NCBI RefSeq assembly: GCF_037975245.1
Contig: NC_092574.1
Coordinates: 16,967,213-17,031,212, forward strand
DNA: 64,000 bases
Direction: 5' to 3'
Source of the DNA: Apostichopus japonicus
Taxonomy: Eukaryota; Echinodermata; Holothuroidea; Aspidochirotida; Stichopodidae
Of this stretch, positions 35,702 to 48,900 are shown piece after piece; within the stretch, counting starts at the first letter, position 1, and the number at the start of each line of letters is the position of its first letter. Below the pieces are notes generated by a model. That model was not told where the DNA came from. It did no database searches and worked only from the letters and a program-made list of their open reading frames with translations. A program made the position numbers and the translations under genes.

Positions 35702-36404
35702 ATTCACTCAAGACGGTAAAGTGTACAAATTGGCGTTTACTTTTTAAAGTTTTGCATTGTGCGTAAGTCATCATGGCCGGTATATTAGAGTTCGTATTCC
35801 CTCCATGGTCACTAACCCATGGGCGGCGATCATGGGGGGCGGTGGGGGGGGGGCATGTGCTCCCAATATTTTAGGTGGGGGATATAGTATCTAATATCCC
35901 CCCAATATTTGGTAGCATAGTTTTTTGTGTGAATAGAAATAAATAGAAATAATACGTGAGATTATATCGTCCCCGTTCTGGCGTAGTGACGAATGTTCAA
36001 AATGTGAGTTTTGAGAAAACGCGCATTAAAGATTTTCACATTTTGACTTTAGTATAGCGTAATTAAAAAAGGATCTTTTGTACCGAAAGTTGTCAATATT
36101 TTAAATAAAACAAATAGATCTTTGTGTTCTCATGTTTGAGGCTGATCGAAAAATTCTAACAAAGTAGTAATTATAGTTTAAACATATTCGTCGTTATGTC
36201 ATGTCATTTTCAGTTAATTTTAGACATTCGTCACACATTCGTCACTATGCTAGAACTAAATTGTGTAGTTTCGTCCTGTCACAGTCTTGTATTCGTCACT
36301 TTTGTGTGTAGTAGCCATAGGGTACACCGTGAATGTTGGCTGTCACATGGGGAGGGGAAGGGGGGGGTAGGTGGTATAACCTTACGATAGAAGAAAATAA
36401 TCGT
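35702..36404. other. No gene seen
   Basis: AT-rich sequence with a poly-G run near 35845-35852 and a G-rich word near 36345-36370. Confidence 0.5.
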
Positions 36405-36850
36405 AGGGGTGGTACATTGGTCTTATTAATTTTAAAAAGAACGTCCATGGTTTACTTAAATCTATAAAATAGACAAGGAATGAGTTATACGCAGGTATCG
36501 ACATACGTGTTTTAGTATGTTTTTCTTGAGTGGCATGGATGGAGTCGGATATGACGAGGGGAGGTGGTATATAGGGCAAGGAGAGCCAGCTGTTGAAAGG
36601 GTGGTATATTTGTCTTATTAATTTTAAAAGAACGCCCACGTTTTGTTGCAACGTATAAAAAAAGACAAAGAATTTGTATGGATTCTGGGCGGATGTAAGT
36701 GTTTTGTTCTTCTTAAGTGAAATGGAGAGTGTCGGATAGAGAGATGTTGAAGGTCAAGGAGAGCCGGCTTCTGAAAGGGTGATATATTGGTCCTATTCAT
36801 TTTAAAAGAACCCCCACCATTTTCTACAATGTATAAAATAAACTAGGTAT
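36405..36850. repeat. Tandem repeat, about 178-192-bp unit, about 2.4 copies
   Basis: GGTGGTACATTGGTCTTATT and its variants begin at 36408, 36600 and 36778, each followed by AATTTTAAAA-GAAC and a shared body ending in AAGGAGAGCC. Copies differ at many sites, so the array is older than the 76-bp and 126-bp arrays. Confidence 0.8.
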
Positions 36851-37072
36851 ATGATGAAATGTGAACACGTCCATGCAGTTGCAAAAATAGTAGTTCCACT
36901 GGCGTAATCGTTAAGTCGGAACTCTTATAAAGCACACAGGCTACGGAAAATTGTGTGCAATTCTTCATTTTCAAGTTAGTGTATTAAGTTACTGTCTCTG
37001 ACAATAGTTTCTAAGTATCCTTCAAACGCTTTGGGAAGCTTTTCCACTATGCTTCCCCTTAAACGGAATGTC

Positions 37073-37600
37073 TTACGCTCACAGGTACATTAATTATATC
37101 CAAACCCCCAACTGTGCCATTGTTCAAGTGTTTCCAAGTTGTACTATAGTATGTTGTTCCTTCTTTTTATTTCCTTCCAGTATACATATAAAAATTTCTT
37201 ACGCTCACAGGTACATTCATAACATCCAAACCCCTAACTGTGCCATTGTTCAAGTGTTTCCAAGTTGTACTATTGTATGGTTTTCCATCTTTTTATTTCC
37301 TTCCAGTATACATATAAAAATTTCTTACGCTCACAGGCACATTCATAACATCCAAACCCCTAACTGTGCCATTGTTCAAGTGTTTCCAAGTTGTACTATT
37401 GTATGGTTTTCCCTCTTTTTATTTCCTTCCAGTATACATATAAAAAATTGCGTATACGTTCACAGGCACATTCATAATTTTCAACCCAACCTCCGTGTGA
37501 ATCCTCAGATTTAAAGAAGGAAACAACTGTGCCATTGTTCAAGTGTTTCCAAGTTGTACTGTAGTATGTTGTTCCTTCTTTTTATTTCCTTCCAGTAAAC
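37073..37600. repeat. 126-bp tandem repeat, about 3.5 copies plus a displaced partial copy
   Basis: TTACGCTCAC starts at 37073, 37199 and 37325 (exactly 126 apart), with a diverged unit from about 37452 and a further partial unit from about 37525. The unit is 42 codons long, so one plus-strand frame stays open for 148 codons and reads a repeating peptide. It has no signal, domain or splice evidence. Confidence 0.92.
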
Positions 37601-38619
37601 ATATAAAATTTATAGAGAGGAGTCATATAATACCTCAACAAGAAGAATAACTCATATAAAAGTCGTTTTTTAAGATGATAGGATACCAAACAGTCCAAGA
37701 ATAACTAGAGAAAATGTCAAGATGATAGGATATCATATAAAATACATCTACTAATACAAAAGTTAATACATAAAACGATATAACAAACAGACTACAACAA
37801 ACATTCTAAGTGCTCGAATGGAATGTATAAAGCAGCACGGTAAATAAATGAGTTGCTGTAAACTTACGTTCGGTATTTTGTGGGGATTTCTGCTCGATTT
37901 GTGCAGGAGACTTTTTAGTACAGTATACAAAGGGTTATTCTGATCACTGTAAATCTTATTAGCCATTCTTGTAAACTCAGGTCTTGCAGCAGCATTTACT
38001 TTTTCTAAAAGTATATTGTATTCTAAATTAATATAGCTGATGTGAATTTAAGAAACCTCATTCTTCTTTTCTTTGCTTTTTTTTTTTTTTTGCAATTTAA
38101 AATGGTACCAGACAGGCACTGTATAGATCACAGGTGCCAGGTTGAATAATAGTATTGAAAACATTTGCTTTAGCATTTTGGTAAAAGAAAGACACAACAT
38201 AAGTCACACTAGATACTATATGATATACTTTTGTAATACCTTGATGTTTTGCAAGAAAAGGTTAAACTGTTGTCGCTGTATACTCTCAGTACTCAGTTTT
38301 GGAGGTTCTAGCCACATCAGATCCCTCAATAATAATAATTATACGTTGCGACCTTGATAGAATGAGACCTTCATGTTTTATGGTTTATTTTCAAAACGGA
38401 TTTCCTTTGGGGGGGGGGGGGTTACGCAATGAAGTCTTGCAGTCTCATGTTGGAACTATGTAATTTACAGAACACTGAAAATTTCATTGGCCAGTTTCAA
38501 CAGAGCTCTTATGAATTGTGCATGATACAGCAGTATCATCGGCCTATTTTGTTATAGAAATGTGTAAGTTTTACCTAATTTCATCAGTTTAAATAGTAAA
38601 TAATATAGCATAAAATGGA
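37601..38619. other. No gene seen
   Basis: AT-rich sequence with poly-T (about 38078) and poly-G (about 38410) runs. Confidence 0.5.
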
Positions 38620-38825
38620 CCCCCACCCAAAGGCACACCAACCTTTATTTCCAATATTTCCGACAACCTTTTATCCAACCTTACTTGTCTGGGCTATCCT
38701 TGAAGAAATTGTGTCAGCCAATGAATAAGCCATGTTTCTTTGATAAATCGTAAAAGATCCTTCATTAATTGATTTGGCAAGACAGTATTAAGGGCACTTG
38801 AAAAGTCAAGAAAAAGACCCTTTGT
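38620..38825 (-). pseudogene. LINE reverse-transcriptase fragment (catalytic region)
   Basis: The minus strand reads LFLDFSSALNTVLPNQL, then WLTQFLQG followed by a stop, then RLDKRLSEI and GVPLGGG. This follows the reverse-transcriptase order of a D-F-S-S-A-F-N-T-like block, a WI..FLTGR-like block and a GVPQG-like block. The expected GVPQG is changed to GVPLG and there is a stop, so the copy is dead. Confidence 0.6.
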
Positions 38826-40820
38826 TATAATTCTTTCCTTACAATCTTAATGAGACACAATATAATGGATTAATCAAACGTTCTTCGAGTGGCTTGCAAC
38901 TTCCGTTCTGGAACAGCAAGTGCCTTCTCCTTTCTTATGTTGAGCAACTTTTATGGGTTAATAATCCCAATATATGGAAACCAGGGCTGAGGGTGTAGCA
39001 GTTTGGTGGTGTTCATTTGGTTTGTATGTCCATGTTATGACTTGGTTTGTTTTTCCAAAAGGTCTGGTATAACCCTCTATGATCCTGAACTTCTTAGCCT
39101 GTTGAAGAAACATCCAAGGTTCTGTCAATTCTGAAGGTTGCTAGACAGATTTTCTAGTAATTCGGTCTAAACGACCCCCCCCCCCCTCCCCTCCTCGTCT
39201 TTTGTAGAAAAGTTACTACTTAAGTATAAACTATTCTAGTACCTTCCAAAGTTTCATGTAAAAGTATGTGACCTTCAACTATGTAACTAGGTATTACTCA
39301 GCCAGAAAAATGTAGTTTTAAGTTAGGCTAGAGTAATGCTCGTGATGAGCAAAGCCGCCAACAGCTAAGAGAAACCGTACTTCTTTAGGGAGATGTTACA
39401 TTTTTAACGTTTATTTATATATGAAATTGAAGACTGGAGGAAGTCTTAAGTGAAAATGAGCTGGCGTTTGTATGTATTAATTTGTCATAATACTGGTATT
39501 TGTTTATTGAACTGTTTACATTCACATTGAAAAGGAGACAGGACACCAAAAGATTACATTATATCGCCGGGTATCGCCCCCACCATCCCAAGTGGCACTA
39601 TGACATTACACATTGGCAAAAAATAGCTCCATGCCACGACTTTTAGCATCCTTTTGGCATCCCATAGTTATTTAGGATGGCATACTCCTATTAGAGTTTA
39701 TATCAATCCGTGACAATGTTCCCCTTCAGGAAAAGTGCCAAACTGCAGTAGGAGAACATCTTTTTTGATATGTTATCAATCAGGGTCTGGTTTTGTAGCT
39801 TCATTTCAGAGAATGAATGGAAGTACATGTTGTGCAAAAATTGTGTCAATTCAGGCAAATTTAGTCTTCTGGCACTCTTCATATGCGTGTTCTCAAGAGA
39901 AGTTCTGTTTCACATGATTATTTTAATTCTGGGTTCAAAAGGAACTATAAAAGAGCCATCATCTTTTAATTGATTGGTTCATCATGTTGTTTACATATTC
40001 TTGAAGGAAACACAAATTCTGCAAACATTACAATACAAATTTGAAATGATTGGTTTGTGGTTCATTCTTTTAGTAGCATGTGGCTGAGATGTTAAAGGTT
40101 AACTTCAGTACTCCATCAAGGTCTCTTAGGAATTTTGAGACGGTTGTCAGAGTTGTCACTATTTTAACTGAGAGGAATTTGTACTGTCCTGTATTACTTT
40201 AAAAGAAATTTTGCTGTTATCAGCATTCAATTCTTCCATTGGCTGAGTAAGTCTGATTACCCAGGTAACACCCTTGTTGATCAACAATACTAACAAGTTC
40301 CAGACTACACATGAGAGGTGAATGTTACTTTCCATAAGGCAGGGAATCTGATTTTGACTTCTGTTGAAATTCAGTAATTCTGACCGGTTGTAGAGAGTGT
40401 TGTACTATTTCTTTTACCAAATGTCAAATGTTAATTTACAGGAAGTCCTAGAAAGGCACATGGTCAAAAACAATATATCCTTTTGCACCTCTCTCTAAGT
40501 AGCCAGAAAATTAGACAATGCCACATTGAATTATGTGGGCATTTTATTTTAATGCCCAAGCATGAACATTTTGCACATTTCAATTCCACCCTTTGATAAT
40601 TTGTGATTTTGAAATACCAAGTTAATGCAAACATGGTGTAAAACAAGTGGAAAAGTCATGAAGAGAATGAAAATAAAGCGAATGAATTTGATATGAAACT
40701 TTGTCGTATTCTTGTAAGCATATCCATTTGTTTTATGTAAGAATTATTCTCAACAAATTATCAGGTGTCATTTGACTAATCAAGGAACATGAAATATGAG
40801 TCCAGTGATTTAAACAAAGA
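38826..40820. other. No gene seen
   Basis: AT-rich intergenic DNA with a poly-C run near 39174-39187. No exon with splice support was found. Confidence 0.5.
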
Positions 40821-41278
40821 TTACATTTGTTCAATAGTCGATAGCCAACTGTTTAATTGATGTATTTTAGCTAGATGAGGTCTATCCCTGGCGGTCGTAG
40901 CCTTTGCTTGACGTCCTCTGGCGCCGCCCGTGTCAGTTTCAAACATTCTACACATTTCCTGCATGCCCCCCCCCCCCACCTTTCTTTTACTTGGACGCGG
41001 TAGCAAGGTCTGGTACAGTGCCAGATCAGCTGTTTACAATGGTGTATCACATTTATTTTAAGGAGGCCTGCCAATTCACCCGGTGTAGGCGTAGACTCCG
41101 AAGTCCAAGATCTCCAGCCCTCCTTGTTGTCCTGTTCAATCTCCCGTCTTTTAAGACCAATGCTTCCTTCCCTGATGTCGCATGGAAAGATTACGCTACG
41201 GTGAAGATTATCAATTATTTTTAAAACGGCAAGTGTTTATTGGTAGACTTCATTACTGCAATATCAACGCTTGCTTAC

Positions 41279-41490
41279 CTGAGACAAATCGCCAATCTTT
41301 GACGAGCAGAAATTGGTTTTCTGAACTGTGTCACCTGTCTTTTGAGGTCATCTTGTACGAGGTCCAAAATGTGCTCAAACTGGTCCTCGTTCATTCTGAA
41401 GTAATTATAGAACTTGTCTTCGTGGCTAGAAAGTTCTCTGACCAGAATGTGGTACTCGCCGAGCTCCTCGATAGCATTTACCAATAGCAT
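41279..41490 (-). pseudogene. PIF/Harbinger (HARBI1-like) transposase exon
   Basis: The frame reads YHILVRELSSHEDKFYNYFR, MNEDQFEHILDLV and FRKPISARQRLAICLR, then a clean donor (CTCAG/GTAAGC). The order of L-x-D/H...YFRM...F..LL and ..ISP.ERLAI.LR is the N-terminal signature of Harbinger transposases and HARBI1. The DDE catalytic exon is not visible to the left in this strand, so this is an isolated relic or a gene with exons I could not see. A short frame MADDLSSGDDTLAAISRNL at about 41960-42066, same strand, could belong to it. A MITE copy lies between them. Confidence 0.65.
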
Positions 41491-41635
41491 TTACCCAATT
41501 TTAATTCGAATTAGAGAACCAGAAATTGAAGTTGAGTATGTGTGAAATATGCACTACTCCTGCCATCATATGTTGCCTTTGAACGTGTGTTGGAACTTGC
41601 TGGTAATGGTATAGCATGTAGTAGCGTATCAATAG

Positions 41636-41885
41636 GCAAGGGCGTAGGAACCGGGGGGGGGGCTGGAGGGGCGGAAGTATCATTCCGCCCCCCCCCCCGC
41701 TTCGCAAGTCAGAAAACCCCTTTTTAATTTCCAAAATGAGGAAAAAATCTCATTTGGAGCACCAAATTGCATCTACGGCCAGGTGAAAATACAAAATTAA
41801 TTTTACAAAATGGAGTGGGTATTGAATGTGCTATATTGCACCAAATTGCATCTGAGGCCACCTGGAAACGCAAAAATTTTCAATA
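41636..41885. mobile_element. Second copy of the 3296-3660 MITE, truncated, inverted
   Basis: It starts GCAAGGGCGTAGGAACC and runs through TTCGCAAGTCAGAAAACCCC, AATCTCATTTGGAGCACC and GAGGCCACCTGGAAA. This is the reverse of 3400-3660. The far terminus is missing. Confidence 0.85.
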
Positions 41886-42084
41886 GGTGTCAAGATTTCT
41901 CTGATTGTATCATCGGTTGTATTCTTAGCACGTTTCTTCGGCAAACTTCAAGAATGGATCAAGAATTCCCGTGGTCTTGATTTTCACGTAGTTGACGAAT
42001 GACTCGTCGCAAATTTCTGGAAATTGCTGCCAATGTGTCATCGCCGCTGCTTAGATCATCCGCCATGTACTTTAGAGGAACGTC

Positions 42085-42365
42085 AACTGAATTTTGGATA
42101 TCTCTTATAGAATTTTGGATTTCTCTAATTCGAATTCTTGATATCTCTTATTCGAATTCTTGATATCTCTAATTCAATTTTGAACATCTCGAATTCAATT
42201 TCTGATATTTCAAATATGTTTCAATTAGAGATATCTGGAAATGAATTAGAGATATCTGGTGGCTCTCTAGTGGATAAGCAGTTTGCTAACAGTTTTATTT
42301 TATTTTGATCTTTAATTTAATTCGTGATATCTGAAATTAATTGTAGATATCTCTAATTATTGAAT
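42085..42365. repeat. Degenerate GATATCTCTAATTCGAATTC repeat with inverted halves
   Basis: The left half repeats TTGATATCTCTAATTCGAATTC; the right half repeats its reverse complement, AATTAGAGATATC. The block can therefore fold on itself. Units are palindrome-based and of unequal length. Confidence 0.7.
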
Positions 42366-42936
42366 AAATGGTAACATGGCGTTCCATACGAGCGTTCTAT
42401 GGGCAGTACAGCAAGTAGATACGGGAAAATAGCTTTGTGAAAACGAAAGGTACGCTAGGCTGCATGTATATACTAGGGAAGACTAGTAGCGTAGGCCTGT
42501 GTTATTTTAAGTGCTCCCGTATATAGTGCAAACAATGGTGAAAACACAAACTATGTGGCTTTTAACCGTATATAGAGTTCTCTATAAAAGAACTCTAATC
42601 GTACACAGAGCCGAAGCGCCCTCTCTTTTTCGTGGCTTCACTGGTTATAATTACACGGCGATACACTTTGTCAGCCTTCTCACGTACTTCAATTTATATG
42701 GGAAACACTTGGGGCGGGTTGATATCTATAGACGCTAATGCAGTATGAGTACGGTTTATCGGAAGTTTTAAACACAGTGCACGCTAACTAGTATAACCTG
42801 AGCCCTACTACTATTCGAGAGACATAACAACAGCTGAAGTGAAACTAGCGCGGATTCTCCAGGGACCTGGTCTAAACGTTTGCTCGCTGCCAACGCTTTC
42901 TCCTGAAGTTTCAAGTTTGATACCTATGATTACAAC

Positions 42937-45900
42937 ATGGAGACGTCTCCTTCACCTCTAGTAACAGAAAATGATGATTCTGCAGATGGTAACTCAATGA
43001 GACCTGGATTCATGACATTCAGCTCAAAGAAAGCTTAACGTTAGACCATCTAGGCCTACACAACTCGTGCATTTGACTACTACTTCTGTGCATTGGCCTA
43101 CACCTTATTTCTATAGCCTTAAGCCTTAAGGCCTTAGCAAGGCTTGGAACTCAAAGTAAGGTCTTCCTAAAATCAGGGCATTGGCTAGTCTGAATTAGGC
43201 CTAACGTAGGGACCACAGTAGAGAAAAAAAGGTTCACAATTGAATGAACCTCAGCAAGAAGAAGGTACTTACAAAAGAATGAAGATTATCACAACTAGTA
43301 GTAAATGGCATAATTACATGTTTCAATTGCTATTCTTATTTCCAACTGCAAATTTTAATCTCCAAATAAGTTAAATAATCATTTTACATTAAACGTAGAT
43401 GGAACTTCTGATGGTTTGTTACAGTACCAATGGTAAAGGCATTGAAGACTCGCCAAAAACTGCGTTCCGCGCTCTGAAAAAGTTAACTTTCCGTTGCTTG
43501 CAAATGACATTTCTTCTTGTCGCTACAAGATGCAGACAGTAATGAAACATGATACTTGTTATCTTTTATCTACACCTGAGACGTCCACGCTGCTATGTAC
43601 ACTGTGTTGTGTGCATTGACCGTAGCTGTATGTATTGACTGTACACTAGTGTCTAATTCCGACGGTAGCAAGCTGTGTGTGTCTTTTTTGGGATCGATGG
43701 TGTGTCTCACATTTCTGTAACACCTCATTCGAAAATAGGTCAGATTGCCGGCATGAGATGTATCTTTGTGCGCGAGTCATCACACCCTTTAATAAAGTTT
43801 AAATTGCACAAAATGTATAATGTAATTGATATTTGATTATTGATACTTAAACTAGTCAAGTACCATGAAGGATCAATTTAAAGTTTAAACATTGTAATTC
43901 CCACAAAACCGAGGGTCTTATCTTGAGTTTACATGGCAAAATCACAGAGGAATTGTGCATTTTTCTTGGGTTGTGGGTCCAGCACAGTTAGCAGAAGTGA
44001 CAGGTCTTTTTGACATATTTAAATGTGGCATTCATAGAGCTAGAAACCCCACGGACTCTAAATTGAATTTTTCTAGGAGTCATCTGGCAGGTAAAACATG
44101 CTTATCCTCTCCTGATTTTGTGATAATCTTCTAGCAAAATTTGATTTCAAAGTATTTTTATTGCATATATTGCAGTTTGAAATGGGATGACTGTATGCTT
44201 GTACCTGCGTAGAAAACTTGGAGAAAATTCTCTTGGTTTTTGGGAAAAAAGCTGTGTTCAAATGCTTGAATGCCAAATGTGGTATTCTGCAGCACTGATA
44301 TTAGTGCAATTGTTACTCTTAAGTAGCCTATAGTATTGCACAGTTGACATGTAAAACTTTAAAAAGCCTCTGTGTTACATTTTACATTGCTACAGTATAT
44401 ATCATGTGGTAAATTTTTGGGATTAAAAGTCTACCTATCTCTTTTGTGAAAGAAAGGTTAGCAGGTCTGAAGAACTGGAGACACAATATTGTTTGACTAA
44501 TAAGTTGCGAATGCTGAATAGATATGTCTTGCCATCAGCATAATCCAAACACTTTTGATATAAAGTTGCCCAGATGGTCCGTCAAGTTCATACTTCCAAC
44601 TATCTTTGTGAATCAGTCCTCACAGCATTTTTCAAACACCAATTGAACCTCTTTGTTTTCTATTGTAACATAACTGCCTCTCATGGTGTTTTTGAGGGTC
44701 AATAGTCTTCATGGGAGGTCACTTTTCAATCTCTTCTTGATTTCTACGATTTAAGCCCTGTGTGAAGAGAGGCAATTGAGATAAAGCATCTTGCACAAGG
44801 ATATTTAACGTAATGAACAAGTCAGGAATCGAACCAGCATTCCTTGGATCACGAGTCCGACACCTTAGCCATTTGTTCACCACGCTTTTCGATAGGTAAA
44901 ACATGGATTTCTGTGTTCATGTCATCTAGTCGTATCTTCTTTTCCCTTTAGATGTCTTTACTTCATCCACAAGCAACAAAGATGGCACAAAAACCACCCA
45001 AATGGATAAGAATGTTTGAATTTGATTAATAAGATATAATATACTTCATCTGGTAGTCATTCCGTAGTTCAAAGTTCCTAAAACACTGAGGAAAAAGCAA
45101 TGTGGACGATATTGCCAGCACTGAAAATTTGAAAAGGCAGACAGATATCTTGATTATTTGTATCATTTAATGTTTGAAAATGACTTCAAAACTCAGGGAG
45201 ACAGGGACCCACATTTTGAGCTTGAAGGGAGAGGAGGAAGGGGGGTGTTGCAAGAGTGACAGACTAATGCTCTGCAGTGAAGAATTTTGACCTATGGTGG
45301 CTTGACTTGAAGTTTAAAAATATGTTTCAAGAGACCTCTTTTTTAATAGCTATGAACAAAACTGTTCCAACCACTTGTCATGCGCTCATGGCATCATTAT
45401 AATTTAGCCAATAGGAAAGATGTGACCACGTCTGCCATTGATTTTTGGCCGGAGAGCCCCCTCTGCTGGGCAAGGGTATTATGATGTAATTGAGATATCA
45501 GTGTCCACTTACTAGAGTGAAAGAGGAAGTCTTGCATTAGGGAGGAAAATTGCAAAGTTGCTCATTTGGTTGGTTTCATCACGACATAAATTCCTTTCCA
45601 CTTTCCACTTTCCGAAATCGAAACGTAATCATATGAAACTTTAGTGAAATAGTTGACTGCAGATTACAAACAATGGTCAAGACATTTTGATATTGTAATT
45701 CCATACGGTATATTTGCAGAACGGCTATTTATTTGATATAAAAATAGTCGATCGCTTTGACTTTTGACCTCTGGTTCCTATAGGTACCGCTAGTCATGAG
45801 GATGGCGACGAAGAAGTCATATCAGGAGGTAGTTTGTACCTGCCTTCCCATCCAGAGCCGGTTCTTCCCGAAGAAGAACCAAAGATCCCACCGGTACCCA

Positions 45901-48900
45901 TCAGCATAAGTGATGAAAACTACCAACGGGGTAATTGGGGAACGAAGTTGGAATATCTGGCAGTGATGACATGCCAGGTGGTCACAATCAGCACCTACAG
46001 CTTCTCCTACTACTGCTACAAAAATGGTGGCTGTGAGTGCCACTTTCTCATTTGGCAGTAAAATTAACTAAAGATGATAGTTTACTAAATTTATTGATGT
46101 TTTTTAAGATGTTTAGGTTTTTATCAAGTTCATTTAGAGATCCCAGAAGGAGAAGCCACTTGGCCTTTGGTATCAATATGTTTAATGAATACAGCTAGTT
46201 TTTAATCCAAGAGGGAACACGACTTGGAAGTTACGGTAACGGGTAATTTGAATCATGGGTTGTCTAATTCTTCTAGGAATGTATCCTTGTTTTGTCTATA
46301 TCATCTGTTGTCTGTTATGATCTGAAAGTTGAACAGTTTTCAGGACAATATTTAAATAAAAAAGACCTCCTGGTATGTATCTTGTACATTCCATGTTCTC
46401 TGAAAGCCTGCTGGTATTGTTAAGTGTGTGTGTGTGTGCGTGTATGTATGTATGTGCACAGGTTCTGTATAGTTAAATCCTGAAATGGTAATTACTAAGT
46501 CATATTCAGAGAACATTCAGCAATTTTTTGTGTGGAAAAACCAACAAAAATCCGTTTGTTTTTGAAAAGAGTAAGGACTTAGAAAATCAATGGTTAGAGT
46601 AATTTTGGACCAAAATTACTCTATGAGTGTAATGCTTATTGTAATATATACTTTTTTACTTACAGTAATATTTGTGATACCGTACATCCTGGCTCTGTTC
46701 TTCTTTGGACTACCCCTTATTCTGTTGGCTATATCAATTGGACAATTCACAAGATCTGGATTCTTCACTCTATGGAGGTTCACCCCAATTATGAAAGGTC
46801 GGTATTAAGTTATAGATCATGTAATGATCAAAATGATATGGCGTATACAGTACTGTACATGTAGGAGGGGTGGAGAGGGGGGGGGGGGAATGAACCGTTG
46901 TTGAATGACACTCCAGTTAACACTTTATTTGAAAAGAAAGCCTTGCATTCCCAATTCCCCTCAGCCCCCCCCCCCCGCCCCCCTTATGCCACTCATCACC
47001 TCAATTCATAATCAGACTCTCCTGAACTTTTATACAATGACTAGAAAGTGTTATCCATCTTTTCTGCAGTGAATGATGTTTACAGCATTCAAGAGTTTGC
47101 AATAAATAAAATAAAAAAATTGATCCCTTCCTCACACTTTATTTATAATGTCTTCTTAAAATTGATAACTATGAAATTTATGATTTATGATTTAGAGTGT
47201 ATTCCTCGCAGGCCTCTCGGTGTACATATTACTTCAAATCTTCGGGAGTATGCTGCTCAACAATTACTTGCTGGCACAGTCGTTCACTTACCTCTTTGTG
47301 GCAATCGGAAACCCCTACAACCTGCCGTGGGCTGACTGTAGTAACCACTGGAATTCTGAGGCGTGTAGCGACGACAGCCGGCGTACATCGGTCGCTGCTG
47401 TGGATTCTTCGGTAGCAACCGGAGATAGCGATATGGCTTTCTCAGACGGCTCTCTCTACCAAGCTGACTATCCCTACCAAACCAACTCAGTGAGAGCATC
47501 AGAGGAATACTACCAGTGAGTGTTATTTATCAGCATATGGAAAAAAGAGTAGATTCTGGGCAAAGGGAGGGGATTGGTGGGATAGGGGTGGAGGGGGGAG
47601 TTGGCATGTAAGGCTTCACATAACTGATGGCAAATTGCCACCCCTTAAGTTGTCATAGGTGCCCTCATAATGAGCTCCATCATCATTAAACTTGCAACTT
47701 GCTGTAATTATCAGACGTCTATCACAAATTATGCTAAAATGGAAGGATGAATTAAGAAAAAGTGGTACTTTCCTGTTTCTCTTGTCATATACTGTACAAG
47801 TTGTCTTTAACTTTCTAGAAAGTTGCCTTTGTGTCCTTCCTGATTTTGAAAGCTGGTGCACTTTCGAAAGCTGAAAACTGACCATGGCGCCATGCCATTT
47901 CAATGAAAGTAAGGGGGGGATGAACCACCATGGTTTTTTGGTGTTCTATAACGACAAATTTTTTAGAGCCGTCAAAGCTGCTGCACAAAGACTATTCAAT
48001 AAAGTGTAGTAAGGTTGTCACGTTGTGACCACTGCGTCACACGCGCAACGATGGTTCATTTAAATTATTTTGAACCTTGATTGTCTTGTCACTCGATACT
48101 AAGAAATTGCAATAAACACACGAGGCAAATAGTAAATTTCAGCCTTCTTGTTGACTACTATCAGACTATATATACAGGGTCAATTACACACAATACAATT
48201 ACACACAATACAATTACAATTTAAACAAAAAAATATGAATTAAGTTAAGGTTGCTTCCATATGTTTCCGGAGTGAGTGATCCACACCGCGAAAGTACGCT
48301 ATCTTCATTTCCATAGTTGTGAGCTTTGTCGTCTTTAAATTGAAGTTATTATTCTGTTTACCTTGATATGATCCGAGTCGCTTAAAGTGTATTTCCCGCG
48401 AGTTGAGTTGTATGAGTGTTCACCAAAATCGTCTGCTGACAAGTTCCATGCCAACACGTTTATTTCTCCCGGTACGCTGTTCAAATTGTAATATTGAATA
48501 CAGGCTTCCGAATCCACGGATTGTCACCTTCACGTCCAGCCTCCGCTCCGGACTGCGCACCCTGAGTGACCCTCTCAGTACCCGGTACAAACCACCCTTC
48601 ACAAATAGAATATAAGAAAACCACATTCTAAAATGGAGCCAGATATGATGCAATTAACCCCGATGTTTCAGAACTATCCACTGCATACTATAATTGTAAA
48701 TTATGATTCATAAATCTTTAATAAATTAGCATCGCCGAAAACAAAATGGCGGATGCCAATGAACTTCTCAAACAAAACAAAATGGCGGCTCGCCTACACG
48801 ACACGCCTTAATTGGCGGTAAATATCCATTCACAAATACCTTGACCAGTATCTTTAACAATTACCCATATCTAATATATCAAAGAATTGAAATACGAAAA

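Noticed and set aside
37068-37514. 148-codon repeating open frame
   Set aside because: Produced by a 126-bp tandem repeat whose unit is a multiple of three; no start context, signal or domain.
40821-41074. Minus-strand open frames next to the Harbinger exon
   Set aside because: No match to the expected DDE catalytic blocks of Harbinger transposases; a poly-C run breaks the frame.
44953-45010. Extra SLC6-like exon after CCCTTTAG at 44952
   Set aside because: The frame runs to a stop without a good donor, and exon 42937-42988 already joins 45784 in phase.
48335-48653. Minus-strand open frames in the large SLC6-like intron
   Set aside because: No retroelement or cellular domain recognised; kept only as a possible insertion of unknown type.
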